Assembly: GCA_009911175.1 (NCBI GenBank)
Contig: QXWX01000101.1
Location: 1 to 24,159, forward strand
Direction: 5' to 3'
Length of the DNA stretch: 24,159 bases
Source of the DNA: Lachnospiraceae bacterium
GTDB taxonomy: Bacteria; Bacillota_A; Clostridia; Lachnospirales; Lachnospiraceae
In this document: positions 14,827 to 22,724 of the stretch, in pieces
How positions within the stretch are numbered: position 1 is the first letter of the stretch
Layout of the letters: each line of letters begins with the position of its first letter
The notes under the pieces: model-generated
What the model saw: only the letters and a program-made list of their open reading frames with translations
Databases searched by the model: none
Told to the model about the DNA's origin: nothing
Position numbers and translations under genes: made by a program

Positions 14827-15519
14827 TTATACCTTAAAGCGGTATCCCACGCCCCATATCGTCTCAATATACTGGGGGTGGGAGGTATCATACTCAATCT
14901 TCTCCCGGATCTTCTTGATATGCACCGTCACCGTGGCAATGTCCCCGATGGACTCCATATCCCAAATCTCCCGGAACAGCTCTTCCTTCGTATATACATG
15001 GTTGGGATGTCCCGCAAGGAAGGTCAGAAGGTCAAATTCCTTGGTGGTGAAGGAACGTTCCTCACCGTTGACCCATACCCTTCTCGCCGTCGTATCGATC
15101 TTCAGACCGCGGATCTCTATGATCTCATTTTCCTCCACGCTGCTTCCGATCAGACGCTCATATCTCGCCAGATGGGCCTTCACACGGGCCACCAGTTCGC
15201 TGGGGCTGAACGGCTTCGTCATATAATCATCGGCTCCCAGCCCAAGCCCCCGGATCTTATCAATGTCATCCTTCTTCGCAGAAACCATGATGATGGGAGT
15301 ATTCTTGCTGTCGCGGACCTTCCGGCAGATCTCAAATCCATCCACGCCGGGCAGCATCAGATCCAGGATGATCAGATCAAAATCCGCTTCCATGGCCTGC
15401 TTCAATCCGATCTCGCCGTCGTTGGCAACCTCCACCTCAAAGTTGCTCAGCTCCAGATAATCCCGTTCCAGATCCGCAATACTTTCCTCATCCTCAATAA
15501 TCAAAATCCGTTTACTCAT
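14827..15519 (-). CDS. OmpR/PhoB-family response regulator
   Basis: This 230-residue two-component regulator has a receiver domain with the acidic pair near residues 10-11, phospho-acceptor D53 in LILDLMLPG, S80 and K102 (TKPFSPSELV). A C-terminal winged-helix DNA-binding domain spans about 130-230 (RRVWVNGEERSFTTKEFDLL, then VTVHIKKIREKI). The ATG overlaps the kinase stop by 8 nt, and AGGAGG lies inside the kinase gene, so both are made from one message. The stimulus and targets are unknown. No transporter or other obvious target gene lies next to it. Confidence 0.95.
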   Translation of the reverse strand: MSKRILIIEDEESIADLERDYLELSNFEVEVANDGEIGLKQAMEADFDLIILDLMLPGVDGFEICRKVRDSKNTPIIMVSAKKDDIDKIRGLGLGADDYMTKPFSPSELVARVKAHLARYERLIGSSVEENEIIEIRGLKIDTTARRVWVNGEERSFTTKEFDLLTFLAGHPNHVYTKEELFREIWDMESIGDIATVTVHIKKIREKIEYDTSHPQYIETIWGVGYRFKV

Positions 15520-16570
15520 CCATTGGTACCTCCTGATATTTTCTTACTACAAAGCACATAACCGTCCCGCTGCCTTCCACGCTGGTCGCCCAGATATTGC
15601 CCCCATGCTCCTCCACGATCTTCTGCGCAATGGAAAGCCCGATGCCGCTTCCGCCCTTGGAGGAATTGCGGGAGGCGTCCGTCCGGTAGAACCGGTCAAA
15701 GATAAAGGGCAGGTCCTTCGGGGAGATCCCTTTTCCGTTGTCCCCCAGTTCGACCTGGATAAAGTCCCCCACGTCCTTGAGATCCATGGTAATCCTGCCT
15801 TTGGGTTTATCCATGTATTTTAAAGAGTTGGATACGACGTTGTTGATCACCCGCCGGAGCTGCTCAGGGTCCACAATCACCTTGGAATCCTCCTCCAGAC
15901 AGCAGTTGTATTCAAATTCTACGTTTTTCGCTTCCAGCTCCAGATACAGGTCCTCCGCACAGTCGAGGAAATAGTTCTTTGCGGATATGGTGGTAAAATT
16001 GTAGGGTATCCGGTTCGTATCGATCTTGGAGTACAGCGTCAGCTCGTTGATCAGCAGATCCATCTCGTTCGCCTTATTGTATATCGTTTTGATATACTTG
16101 TCCATCTTTTCGGGCGTATCCGCCACGCCGTCCATAATCCCTTCCACATATCCCTTGATTGCCGTAATGGGTGTCTTGAGGTCATGGGAAATATTGCTGA
16201 TCAGCTCTTTGTTTTCCCGGTCAAATTCCACCTTTTCCTCGGCATTGGCCTTCAGCCGCAGGCGCATCTCCTCAAAGTCCCGGCAGAGCTCGCCAAATTC
16301 GTCATCCGCCTCCGCCGAGATCTCAAAATCAAGATTGCCGTCCTTGATATTCTGCGCGGCCTCCTGCAGCTTGGCCAAAGGCACTGAGACAGTTCGGTAG
16401 ACCCAGTACACCAGAAGCGCCGCCGTAAAAAATACGATGATCAAAAACATCTGCTGCAGCTCCCCGATCTCTCTGGGCTCAAACACCCGCCGCGCAACAA
16501 TGAGAAAGACCGTAGGCAGGATCATCATCGCCATAAATGCAATTATCAGCTTTGTTTTCAGCTTCATCAC
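15512..16570 (-). CDS. Sensor histidine kinase with minimal extracellular loop
   Basis: This 352-residue membrane kinase has two transmembrane helices (about 7-26 and 41-59) with only a dozen or so residues between them, so it probably senses within the membrane or through a partner. A HAMP domain (about 60-112) follows. The HisKA box is SNISHDLKTPITA with H129, the N box is NNVVSNSLKY (243-252), then DNGKGI and GSGIGLSI. The start is GTG at 16570 or ATG at 16567, behind AAAGGAG. The kinase precedes its regulator, the reverse of the commoner order. metK, upstream, ends in its own terminator. Confidence 0.94.
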   Translation of the reverse strand: MMKLKTKLIIAFMAMMILPTVFLIVARRVFEPREIGELQQMFLIIVFFTAALLVYWVYRTVSVPLAKLQEAAQNIKDGNLDFEISAEADDEFGELCRDFEEMRLRLKANAEEKVEFDRENKELISNISHDLKTPITAIKGYVEGIMDGVADTPEKMDKYIKTIYNKANEMDLLINELTLYSKIDTNRIPYNFTTISAKNYFLDCAEDLYLELEAKNVEFEYNCCLEEDSKVIVDPEQLRRVINNVVSNSLKYMDKPKGRITMDLKDVGDFIQVELGDNGKGISPKDLPFIFDRFYRTDASRNSSKGGSGIGLSIAQKIVEEHGGNIWATSVEGSGTVMCFVVRKYQEVPMDE

Positions 16571-16620
16571 CTTTGCCGCTCCTTTCCGGGTATCCTCTGT
16601 ATTCCCTACCCATTACAGTA

Positions 16621-16659
16621 ACACAAAACGGGCCGTCACCGCAAGGTTTTCAGCCCGTT
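16621..16659 (-). terminator. metK terminator
   Basis: On the minus strand AACGGGC and GCCCGTT form a 7-bp stem, with an inner ACC/GGT pairing, followed by a T-rich run. It lies about 40 nt after the metK stop codon. Confidence 0.65.
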
Positions 16660-16700
16660 ATTTATCAAAACTTAATATGAAGTTCCAAATTGTTTATACT

Positions 16701-17888
16701 CTACAGATAAGCTTTCAGCGCATCCACCTTATCCAGTCTTTCCCAAGTCAGATCCAGGTCGTTTCTTCCGAAATGTCCGTAAGCGGCTGTCTGCTTGTAG
16801 ATCGGCCGGCGCAGGTCCAGCATCTTGATGATGCCTGCCGGACGGAAGTCGAAGTTCTCACGCACGATCTCTACCAGACGTTCGTTGGACACATGGCCTG
16901 TTCCGAAGGTATCTACCATAATGGAGGTAGGCTGTGCCACGCCGATGGCATAGGAAAGCTGAATCTCGCATTTCTTAGCCAGCCCTGCGGCAACAATGTT
17001 CTTAGCCGCATAGCGCGCCGCGTAAGCCGCGGAACGGTCTACCTTGGTGCAGTCTTTTCCGGAAAATGCGCCGCCGCCGTGGCGTGCCATTCCGCCGTAA
17101 GTATCTACGATGATCTTTCTTCCGGTCAGCCCGCTGTCGCCGTGAGGTCCGCCGATGACAAAGCGTCCGGTCGGATTAACGAAGAACTTGGTCTTCTCAT
17201 CCACCATCTCCGCAGGAATAATCGCGTCAAATACATGCTTCTTGATGTCCGCGAAGATCTGCTCCTGGGTCACATCCGAGTCGTGCTGTGTGGAAAGCAC
17301 CACTGCGTCCAGACGTCTCGGAACTCCTGCGTCGTCATACTCTACCGTCACCTGGGTCTTTCCGTCCGGACGAAGGTAAGTCAGCGTGCCGTCTTTTCTC
17401 ACTTTCGTAAGCTGCAGTGCCAGCTTGTGCGCCATCGCGATGGGATAAGGCATATACTCCTCTGTCTCGTCCGACGCATAGCCGAACATCATTCCCTGGT
17501 CTCCGGCTCCGATGGCGTCAATGTCTTCCTCTGCCGGCGCCGCTGCCTTTGCTTCGAGCGCCTTATCCACGCCGAGGGCAATATCCGCGGACTGCTCGTC
17601 GATCACTGTAACCACGCCGCAGGTCTCCGCGTCAAATCCGTAATCCGCGCTGGTATATCCGATGTCGCGGATCGTATTGCGCACGATCTTCTGCATATCT
17701 ACATAGGCATTGGTGGAGATCTCTCCCATAACCATCACCACACCGGTCGTAGTGCATGTCTCGCAGGCAACGCGGCTCATGGGATCCTGCTCCATAAGCG
17801 CATCCAGGATGGCATCGGAAATCTGGTCGCACATCTTATCCGGATGTCCCTCTGTAACTGATTCTGATGTAAATAAGTGTCTTTCCAT
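16701..17888 (-). CDS. metK: S-adenosylmethionine synthetase
   Basis: MetK makes SAM from methionine and ATP. The 395-residue protein is full length, with GHPDK (14-18), the ATP-binding [12 protein letters not shown] (127-138) and the P-loop-like GGGAFSGKD (271-279). The ATG has AGGAG upstream. The gene stands alone, between a SAM-I riboswitch with terminator upstream and its own terminator downstream, so it should be turned off when SAM is plentiful. Confidence 0.98.
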   Translation of the reverse strand: MERHLFTSESVTEGHPDKMCDQISDAILDALMEQDPMSRVACETCTTTGVVMVMGEISTNAYVDMQKIVRNTIRDIGYTSADYGFDAETCGVVTVIDEQSADIALGVDKALEAKAAAPAEEDIDAIGAGDQGMMFGYASDETEEYMPYPIAMAHKLALQLTKVRKDGTLTYLRPDGKTQVTVEYDDAGVPRRLDAVVLSTQHDSDVTQEQIFADIKKHVFDAIIPAEMVDEKTKFFVNPTGRFVIGGPHGDSGLTGRKIIVDTYGGMARHGGGAFSGKDCTKVDRSAAYAARYAAKNIVAAGLAKKCEIQLSYAIGVAQPTSIMVDTFGTGHVSNERLVEIVRENFDFRPAGIIKMLDLRRPIYKQTAAYGHFGRNDLDLTWERLDKVDALKAYL

Positions 17889-17942
17889 ATCGATCCTCTC
17901 CTTTTCGGTACTTTCTCTCTTTTGTAGCCTAAGATTCTTATA

Positions 17943-17980
17943 TAGAATAAAAAAACAGCCTACAAAAAGCGGACTGTTTT
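17943..17980 (-). terminator. Riboswitch-controlled terminator upstream of metK
   Basis: On the minus strand AAACAGTC pairs with GGCTGTTT, followed by a run of seven T. It lies between the SAM aptamer and the metK start. It should form when SAM is bound. Confidence 0.85.
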
Positions 17981-17995
17981 AGGGTCTAAACAATC

Positions 17996-18095
17996 CTCTT
18001 ATTGTTCGATTGCTCGCTCAGGTTGGCACCTTCCGTTTTCACAGGGTTGCCGCAGCTTCACAGATCCTTTGTATCTCCACTGCTCTGAATAAGAG
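17996..18095 (-). ncRNA. SAM-I (S-box) riboswitch aptamer
   Basis: The minus strand has the S-box core: P1 arms CTCTTATT and AATAAGAG, then CAGAGCAGTGGAG, GCGGCAACC and AAGGTGCCAACCTGAGCGA in the conserved order. The sequence leads to a terminator and then metK. It is a transcriptional OFF switch responding to SAM. Confidence 0.95.
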
Positions 18096-18317
18096 AAAGT
18101 CTATTTGTATAAAATTGTATTGTTCCTGTTCCGGAGGCAATCTTACGCCCCCCTGGAACCTAATAAAGACTTTACACCGTATCGCTGTAAATGTCAAGAT
18201 ACAGATGCATAGAAATCACAGAAAATCACTTTGTAAATTCTGGAATACAGAAAACCTGCCGCCGGCATCTTTTCTGCATACCATGGTATCCGAAGCCGGC
18301 CTTCACTGCCGGGCGGT
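18096..18317. other. Gap between murA and the SAM riboswitch
   Basis: No gene is visible in this part of the 429-bp gap. It holds a minus-strand hairpin at 18128-18159 (GTTCC/GGAAC with inner G-C pairs), a 29-bp interrupted palindrome at 18248-18276 (CAGAAAA and TTTTCTG outer arms, TGCCG/CGGCA inner) and a perfect 12-bp palindrome ATACCATGGTAT at 18278-18289. None is followed by a clear T-run. The metK promoter must lie in the lower part (-10-like TACAAT at 18114-18119), but its -35 is unclear. Confidence 0.5.
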
Positions 18318-19610
18318 TCAGCTCACTTTTAAAACAAACTTCTGGATCTCCTTTTCGCTGGATGCCTTTTCGATGATGCCGCCGATGCCCTGCAGCTTTT
18401 CCTCGAAACGCTCGTAACCTCTCTGGATATACTTGATATCATCCACGATGGTCACGCCGTCCGTCGCAAGCCCCGCAATGCAGAGCGCCGCGCCTGCACG
18501 CAGATCCGGCGCGCTGATTCTTGTACCGGAAAACTTCTCCACGCCCTCAATGGTGGCGGAATTGCCTTCCACCTTGATGACTGCGCCCATCCTGGCCAGT
18601 TCATCCAGATATTTGAACCGGTTTTCAAAAATACTCTCGGTAATCGTACTTGTGCCGTTTGCCAGCGCCAGGACTACGCCGATCTGTGGCTGCATATCCG
18701 TCGGATATCCCGGATAGGGCAGCGTCTTGACCTGTGTACTGCGAAGCCTTCCCTTTGCCACCACCCGGACGGCATCGTCAAACTCCTCGATCTCGCAGCC
18801 AATGTCTTTCAGCTTGGAAATGGTGGCGTCCAGATGCTTGGGAATGACATTGAGCACCGTCACGTCTCCCTTTGTGGCTGCCGCCGCGAACATGAAGGTT
18901 CCCGCCTCAATCTGATCCGGAATGATGGAGTATTCGGACTTGTGCAGAGACTCCACGCCGCGGATCTTGATCACGTCTGTTCCCGCTCCGCGGATGTTGG
19001 CCCCCATGCTGTTGAGGAAGTTGGCCACGTCTACGACATGGGGCTCTTTTGCCACGTTCTCCATGATCGTAAGCCCGTCAGCCATTGCCGCCGCCATCAT
19101 CACGTTGATGGTGGCTCCTACGCTGACCACGTCAAAATACAGATGGGTTCCCCGCATATGCTCGGACTCGGCCACGATCTTGCCGTGCTCGATATCCACG
19201 TCCGCGCCCAATGCGCGAAATCCCTTCAGATGCTGGTCGATCGGTCTGCTTCCGATATTGCATCCCCCCGGAAGCGCTACCTCCGCCTTGCTGTACTTTC
19301 CAAGCAGGGCGCCAAGCAGATAATAAGATGCCCTGATCTTCTTTATATAATCATACTCAATGTTAAAGTCAGTAATCGTACCCCCGTTGATCTTCACTCT
19401 ATGCCGGTCAAGCCTCTGCACCGTTGCCCCGATGCCTGAGATCGCTTCCAGCATTACGTTAATATCATTGACATCCGGAAGGTTGTCAATCAATACCGTC
19501 TCATCTGTCATAATCGCAGCCGCCAGAATTGCCAGCGCCGCATTCTTTGCTCCGCTGATCTCTACTTCCCCTACCAGCGGGTTCCCACCCTTAATTACAT
19601 ACTGCTCCAT
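18318..19610 (-). CDS. murA: UDP-N-acetylglucosamine 1-carboxyvinyltransferase
   Basis: MurA catalyses the first committed step of peptidoglycan synthesis by transferring enolpyruvate from PEP to UDP-GlcNAc. The 430-residue protein begins at the ATG at 19610 behind GAGGTG. Upstream in-frame codons lack a ribosome site. Key features are KN at 22-23 (SGAKNAALAI), the active-site loop LPGGCNIGSRP with C117, and PTDMQPQ. The cysteine predicts fosfomycin sensitivity at the enzyme level. It is transcribed alone from a good promoter. Confidence 0.97.
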   Translation of the reverse strand: MEQYVIKGGNPLVGEVEISGAKNAALAILAAAIMTDETVLIDNLPDVNDINVMLEAISGIGATVQRLDRHRVKINGGTITDFNIEYDYIKKIRASYYLLGALLGKYSKAEVALPGGCNIGSRPIDQHLKGFRALGADVDIEHGKIVAESEHMRGTHLYFDVVSVGATINVMMAAAMADGLTIMENVAKEPHVVDVANFLNSMGANIRGAGTDVIKIRGVESLHKSEYSIIPDQIEAGTFMFAAAATKGDVTVLNVIPKHLDATISKLKDIGCEIEEFDDAVRVVAKGRLRSTQVKTLPYPGYPTDMQPQIGVVLALANGTSTITESIFENRFKYLDELARMGAVIKVEGNSATIEGVEKFSGTRISAPDLRAGAALCIAGLATDGVTIVDDIKYIQRGYERFEEKLQGIGGIIEKASSEKEIQKFVLKVS

Positions 19611-19666
19611 TACTGCACCTCGATTATCCGATATTGTTACAATCAATGATTTTCAAAATCTAATAT

Positions 19667-19694
19667 AGTATACCACAAAAATCCAATTTGTAAA
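19667..19694 (-). promoter_or_regulatory. murA promoter
   Basis: TTTACA and TATACT are separated by 16 bp on the minus strand, with an extended -10 (TGG before TATACT). The leader is about 50 nt. Confidence 0.75.
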
Positions 19695-19733
19695 ATCTTT
19701 TTTCTCAGATGCAACATTATAATTATATTTTTG

Positions 19734-20249
19734 TTAAATTTTTATTACAGAAAGTACTTTACTTATTGTTTCCTCAACAGAAAGCTGATCCTCATCGATC
19801 GTAATATCCGCATATTTTTCGAATAATTTTACCCGTTCTTCATAAAGTTCCTGAAAACTCTGGCCTTCCCTCAGTACCACGCCCCGCTGCCGGGGATTGC
19901 GGATTCTCCGCCGGATCGTATCATAGGATACCCTCAGATAAATGACGGTTCCAATCTCTTTGAAATGGCGCATCGCCTCATCGCTGTAAACCACGCTTCC
20001 TCCCGGGGCAATGACAGAATTTTCCACATGGAGTTCCCGGTTCACCCGGTTCTCGATGGCCAGAAATCCATCCTCGCCGGCCTCCTCAATGATCTCATGA
20101 AGAAGCCTGCCCTCCTGCTCCTGGATCAGAAGATCCGTATCTACAAAACGCATACCCAGCCGTTTCGCGGCTACGACGCCAATGGTACTTTTGCCAACGG
20201 CAGGCATGCCGATAAATATAATATTGTTCTTTTTCATAAATGAATTCAT
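19734..20249 (-). CDS. aroK: Shikimate kinase
   Basis: This enzyme phosphorylates shikimate in aromatic amino acid synthesis. The 171-residue protein has Walker A GMPAVGKST (residues 14-22), shikimate-contacting VDTD (36-39), R68 in AIENR, the GG pair at 83-84 and an arginine-rich lid (RNPRQRGVVL). Its first ATG comes one base after the stop of the 140-aa gene (TAGgATG), suggesting coupling. A second ATG at 20237 is also possible and gives the more usual N-terminus. No other shikimate-pathway gene is nearby. Confidence 0.93.
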   Translation of the reverse strand: MNSFMKKNNIIFIGMPAVGKSTIGVVAAKRLGMRFVDTDLLIQEQEGRLLHEIIEEAGEDGFLAIENRVNRELHVENSVIAPGGSVVYSDEAMRHFKEIGTVIYLRVSYDTIRRRIRNPRQRGVVLREGQSFQELYEERVKLFEKYADITIDEDQLSVEETISKVLSVIKI

Positions 20250-20250
20250 C

Positions 20251-20673
20251 CTAATAAAATTTCTGCCGCATCCTCCGGTTCTCGCTCCGTCTCTTGTACA
20301 GCTCCTGGTACAGCATTACGTCGATCAGGTCCCGCAGCCAGTCCCGGCGGCAGAACCGCTGAATCTGCTGTCCCTCCACGCCCTTGGGCCCGCCCTCTTC
20401 GTCATGCTCGTCAAAGGGGCGTTCCTCTGCCTTCACCCGGTCATAGATCCGTCCGCTCATCAGGCGAAGCTGCAGACGGTCCGGATATTCGTCGTAAATC
20501 ATGCTGTTTGGGCCCTCGCACCGGTCGCATTCTTCCTCCACATAGGGCAGGACCCGCTTTGCCGTATCCGGGTAGAGGCTGCGCATATACTCGTAATCTC
20601 TTCGGTCAAGCCGCTCATCATCATAGATGAAGGGCATCGGGTACACCATATAATAGGGCAGTTTTGTTTCCAT
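20251..20673 (-). CDS. Conserved hypothetical protein upstream of aroK, 140 aa
   Basis: I know the opening ELPYYMAYPMP-type pattern (here KLPYYMVYPMPFIYDDERLDR) as a conserved protein of unknown function in Lachnospiraceae. It is charged and soluble, with YDEYPDRLQLRLMSGRIYDRV in the middle and a C-terminal helix DWLRDLIDVMLYQELYKRR ending in basic residues. No catalytic motif or membrane segment is seen. The ATG follows GGAAGTGGAAGT. Two -10-like boxes (TACAAT and TATAAT) lie 20-45 nt upstream without a clear -35. It is probably co-translated with aroK. Confidence 0.82.
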   Translation of the reverse strand: METKLPYYMVYPMPFIYDDERLDRRDYEYMRSLYPDTAKRVLPYVEEECDRCEGPNSMIYDEYPDRLQLRLMSGRIYDRVKAEERPFDEHDEEGGPKGVEGQQIQRFCRRDWLRDLIDVMLYQELYKRRSENRRMRQKFY

Positions 20674-20777
20674 ACTTCCACTTCCATTTCAGACATTATA
20701 TCTTTATTGTATGCAGAAGCGGCTCATTTTGGTACACTGCCCTGCCCCTTTCAGCCCCGGCCGGCCATCTATTCGCC

Positions 20778-20808
20778 GCAAGTCACGCCTGGTCAGGGTG
20801 TGACTTGC
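20778..20808. repeat. Strong hairpin at the 3' end of mtnA
   Basis: Perfect 9-bp arms GCAAGTCAC and GTGACTTGC are continued by a CCTG/CAGG pairing in the loop. It overlaps the mtnA stop codon. No T-run follows on either strand, so it is an mRNA 3' structure or operator-like dyad rather than a classical terminator. Confidence 0.6.
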
Positions 20809-21872
20809 AGCATCTTTTCAAATGCCTGCCTGTACGGCGGGCGGGCAATCCCTTTTTCCGTGATGATGGCCGTGATCAGGTCGTGGTCTGTCACGTCAAA
20901 ACAGGGATTATACACCTTCACGGATTCCGGCGCCATGCGGGCCTGATACCACATTTCCGTGATCTCTTCAGGGGCACGCTCTTCAATGGGGATCTCCTCG
21001 CCTGTCTCCAGAGTCATGTCGATGGTGGAGGTCGGCGCGCATACATACAGCGGAACGCCGTACTGCTTCGCCACACAGGCCACAACGGAGGTTCCGATCT
21101 TATTGGCCGTATCCCCGTTGGCCGCCACCCGGTCGCACCCTACAAATACCGCCTGGACAAGTCCCTTTTTCATAACGGATGCGGACATATTGTCGCAGAT
21201 CAGCGTCACGTCCATTCCGGCCGCATGCAGCTCCGCCGCCGTCAGACGCGCGCCCTGGAGCAACGGACGTGTCTCATCTGCGAAGATATGGAAATCATAT
21301 CCCCGTTCCTTCCCCAGATACATGGGTGCCGTAGCCGTCCCGTACTTCACCGTGGCAAGCTGTCCCGCATTGCAGTGGGTCAGCAGGCCGTCCCCGGGCT
21401 TTACCAGCTCCAGGGCATACTCTCCGATCTTCCGGCAGACTTCAATGTCCTCATCGTGGATGCGGACGGCTTCTTTTTGCAGAAGCGACCGGATCTTCGC
21501 CACACTTTCTGTCAAATGCGTCCGAACCACGTTTTCCATCCGGTCCAGCGCCCAGAACAGGTTGACCGCCGTCGGGCGGGAGGTTGCGAGATACTTTTTA
21601 GCCTGCTGAAATTCCCTGTAAAAGACCTGGGTATCCTCCGTATGGATCTTCTCTGCCGCAAGGTAGATTCCGGCCGCGGCCGCCACGCCGATGGCGGGAG
21701 CCCCTCTGACCTTCAAAAGGCGGATCGCCTCCCAGATATCCTTGATATCCGTCAGAGACAGCATCTCGATCTTTCCCGGAAGCTGCGTCTGGTCTATGAT
21801 CACCAGCGCGTGATGCTCCAGATCCAGCGAGACTGTCTCGTAATCCAAAATACTTTTTTCTCTTTTTTCCAT
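20793..21872 (-). CDS. mtnA: S-methyl-5-thioribose-1-phosphate isomerase
   Basis: MtnA converts methylthioribose-1-phosphate to methylthioribulose-1-phosphate in salvage of methylthioadenosine. The 359-residue protein has RGAPAIG (56-62), catalytic C167 in THCNAGQLATVKYGTA and D247 in GCDRVAANGDTANKIGT, which separate it from eIF2B-like relatives. The start is the ATG at 21872 behind AAAGG. The frame is open further upstream into rpiB without a ribosome site. It follows rpiB at 85 nt and probably shares its promoter. The remaining methionine salvage genes are absent from the window. Confidence 0.93.
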   Translation of the reverse strand: MEKREKSILDYETVSLDLEHHALVIIDQTQLPGKIEMLSLTDIKDIWEAIRLLKVRGAPAIGVAAAAGIYLAAEKIHTEDTQVFYREFQQAKKYLATSRPTAVNLFWALDRMENVVRTHLTESVAKIRSLLQKEAVRIHDEDIEVCRKIGEYALELVKPGDGLLTHCNAGQLATVKYGTATAPMYLGKERGYDFHIFADETRPLLQGARLTAAELHAAGMDVTLICDNMSASVMKKGLVQAVFVGCDRVAANGDTANKIGTSVVACVAKQYGVPLYVCAPTSTIDMTLETGEEIPIEERAPEEITEMWYQARMAPESVKVYNPCFDVTDHDLITAIITEKGIARPPYRQAFEKMLQVTP

Positions 21873-21957
21873 TCTTATAACCTTTTCTCTTATATCCTTT
21901 TCCGTTTCGGATATCCACCTGGATGCCGTATATGTCCCGCGGATTCCTACTGACTCT

Positions 21958-22407
21958 TTAGCTGTTTTTCTCCTCAATATCCATGATCATGTTCACCCGG
22001 TTGACGTGCCGCTCCACTCCTGAAAATTCTGTACTCATCCAGACGTCCACCATCATCTTCGCCAGCTCTGCCCCCACAACCCTGGCGCCAAATGCCAGAA
22101 TGTTGCAGTCGTTGTGTTCCCTGGACATCTTAGCTGTAAAGGGCTCGCTGCATACCGCCGCCCGGATGCCTTTTACCTTGTTCGCCGCAAGTGAGATCCC
22201 CAGGCCGGTTCCGCAGATCAGAATCCCCCGGTCCACCTCTCCCTTCGCAACCGCGTTTGCCACGATCTCCCCATAAATCGGATAGTCGCAGCTCTCCTCG
22301 GAATTGGTTCCATAATCAATGACCTCATGTCCCTTCTGGCTCAAAAATTCTATGATCTCTGCCTTCAGTTCCAATGCCGAATGGTCATTCCCGATTCCTA
22401 CTATCAT
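21958..22407 (-). CDS. rpiB: RpiB/LacAB-family sugar-phosphate isomerase
   Basis: This 149-residue protein resembles ribose-5-phosphate isomerase B: GNDHSALELK with D8-H9, the catalytic-loop C65 in ICGTGLGISLAANK, and SREHNDCNILAFGAR with H98-N99. RpiB interconverts ribose-5-phosphate and ribulose-5-phosphate, and relatives act on allose or galactose phosphates. The ribosome site AAGGAGG is excellent. Its pairing with mtnA, another aldose-ketose phosphate isomerase gene, is notable. Substrate choice cannot be settled from sequence. Confidence 0.9.
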   Translation of the reverse strand: MIVGIGNDHSALELKAEIIEFLSQKGHEVIDYGTNSEESCDYPIYGEIVANAVAKGEVDRGILICGTGLGISLAANKVKGIRAAVCSEPFTAKMSREHNDCNILAFGARVVGAELAKMMVDVWMSTEFSGVERHVNRVNMIMDIEEKNS

Positions 22408-22507
22408 ACATTCTCCTCCTTATCATTGCACCCAGCCCGCACGGCAGATTGAATGCTTCCTTGCCCGCCCCGCAGGGACATATATTCTGCGGTGCCCTGC
22501 GGTATAC

Positions 22508-22524
22508 TTCCGCAGTCTGCGGAA
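22508..22524. promoter_or_regulatory. 17-bp palindrome in the rpiB leader
   Basis: TTCCGCAG and CTGCGGAA flank a single central base. It lies just downstream of the predicted rpiB transcription start. It could be a repressor operator or an RNA hairpin. Further CTGCGG copies lie toward rpiB. Confidence 0.5.
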
Positions 22525-22534
22525 CATATTATTT

Positions 22535-22563
22535 ATTGTATCAGATTTCCCGGCCGCTTACAA
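22535..22563 (-). promoter_or_regulatory. rpiB-mtnA promoter
   Basis: TTGTAA and TACAAT are separated by 17 bp on the minus strand with an extended -10 (TGA before TACAAT). The leader is about 120 nt. Confidence 0.7.
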
Positions 22564-22589
22564 TGGATAAATATAAGAGCCGCCTTTCA

Positions 22590-22618
22590 TTGCAGTCTTC
22601 TTTTGTTTGTGATACTAT
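22590..22618 (+). promoter_or_regulatory. M18 aminopeptidase promoter
   Basis: TTGCAG and TACTAT are separated by 17 bp with an extended -10 (TGA before TACTAT). It is the only plus-strand promoter in the window that has a matching gene. Confidence 0.6.
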
Positions 22619-22724
22619 ATTTTCAGCCGCAGGCTATGTAAGGCGCCGGAAAGATTTGAAGTCCGGACGCCTCCGCTGTTTCAAACCGGCACAAAGAATA
22701 ATTTGACAGGAATGGAGAATGATC

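Larger units (their letters stand above)
22408..22724. other. Divergent intergenic region between rpiB and the M18 peptidase
   Basis: This 317-bp gap contains no gene. It holds back-to-back promoters, one per strand. The rpiB leader has several CTGCGG/CCGCAG elements, including a 17-bp palindrome. A stem-loop at 22642-22671 (GGCGCCGGA with TCCGG-A-CGCC) lies in the peptidase leader. Confidence 0.7.

Noticed and set aside
16437..17861. 474-codon plus-strand open frame opposite metK
   Set aside because: metK on the minus strand is unambiguous and has a riboswitch and terminator; the plus frame has no ribosome site or recognisable domain.
20664..21953. 429-codon plus-strand open frame opposite mtnA
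   Set aside because: It mirrors mtnA codon structure, is rich in His, Cys and Arg, and has no plausible start signal.
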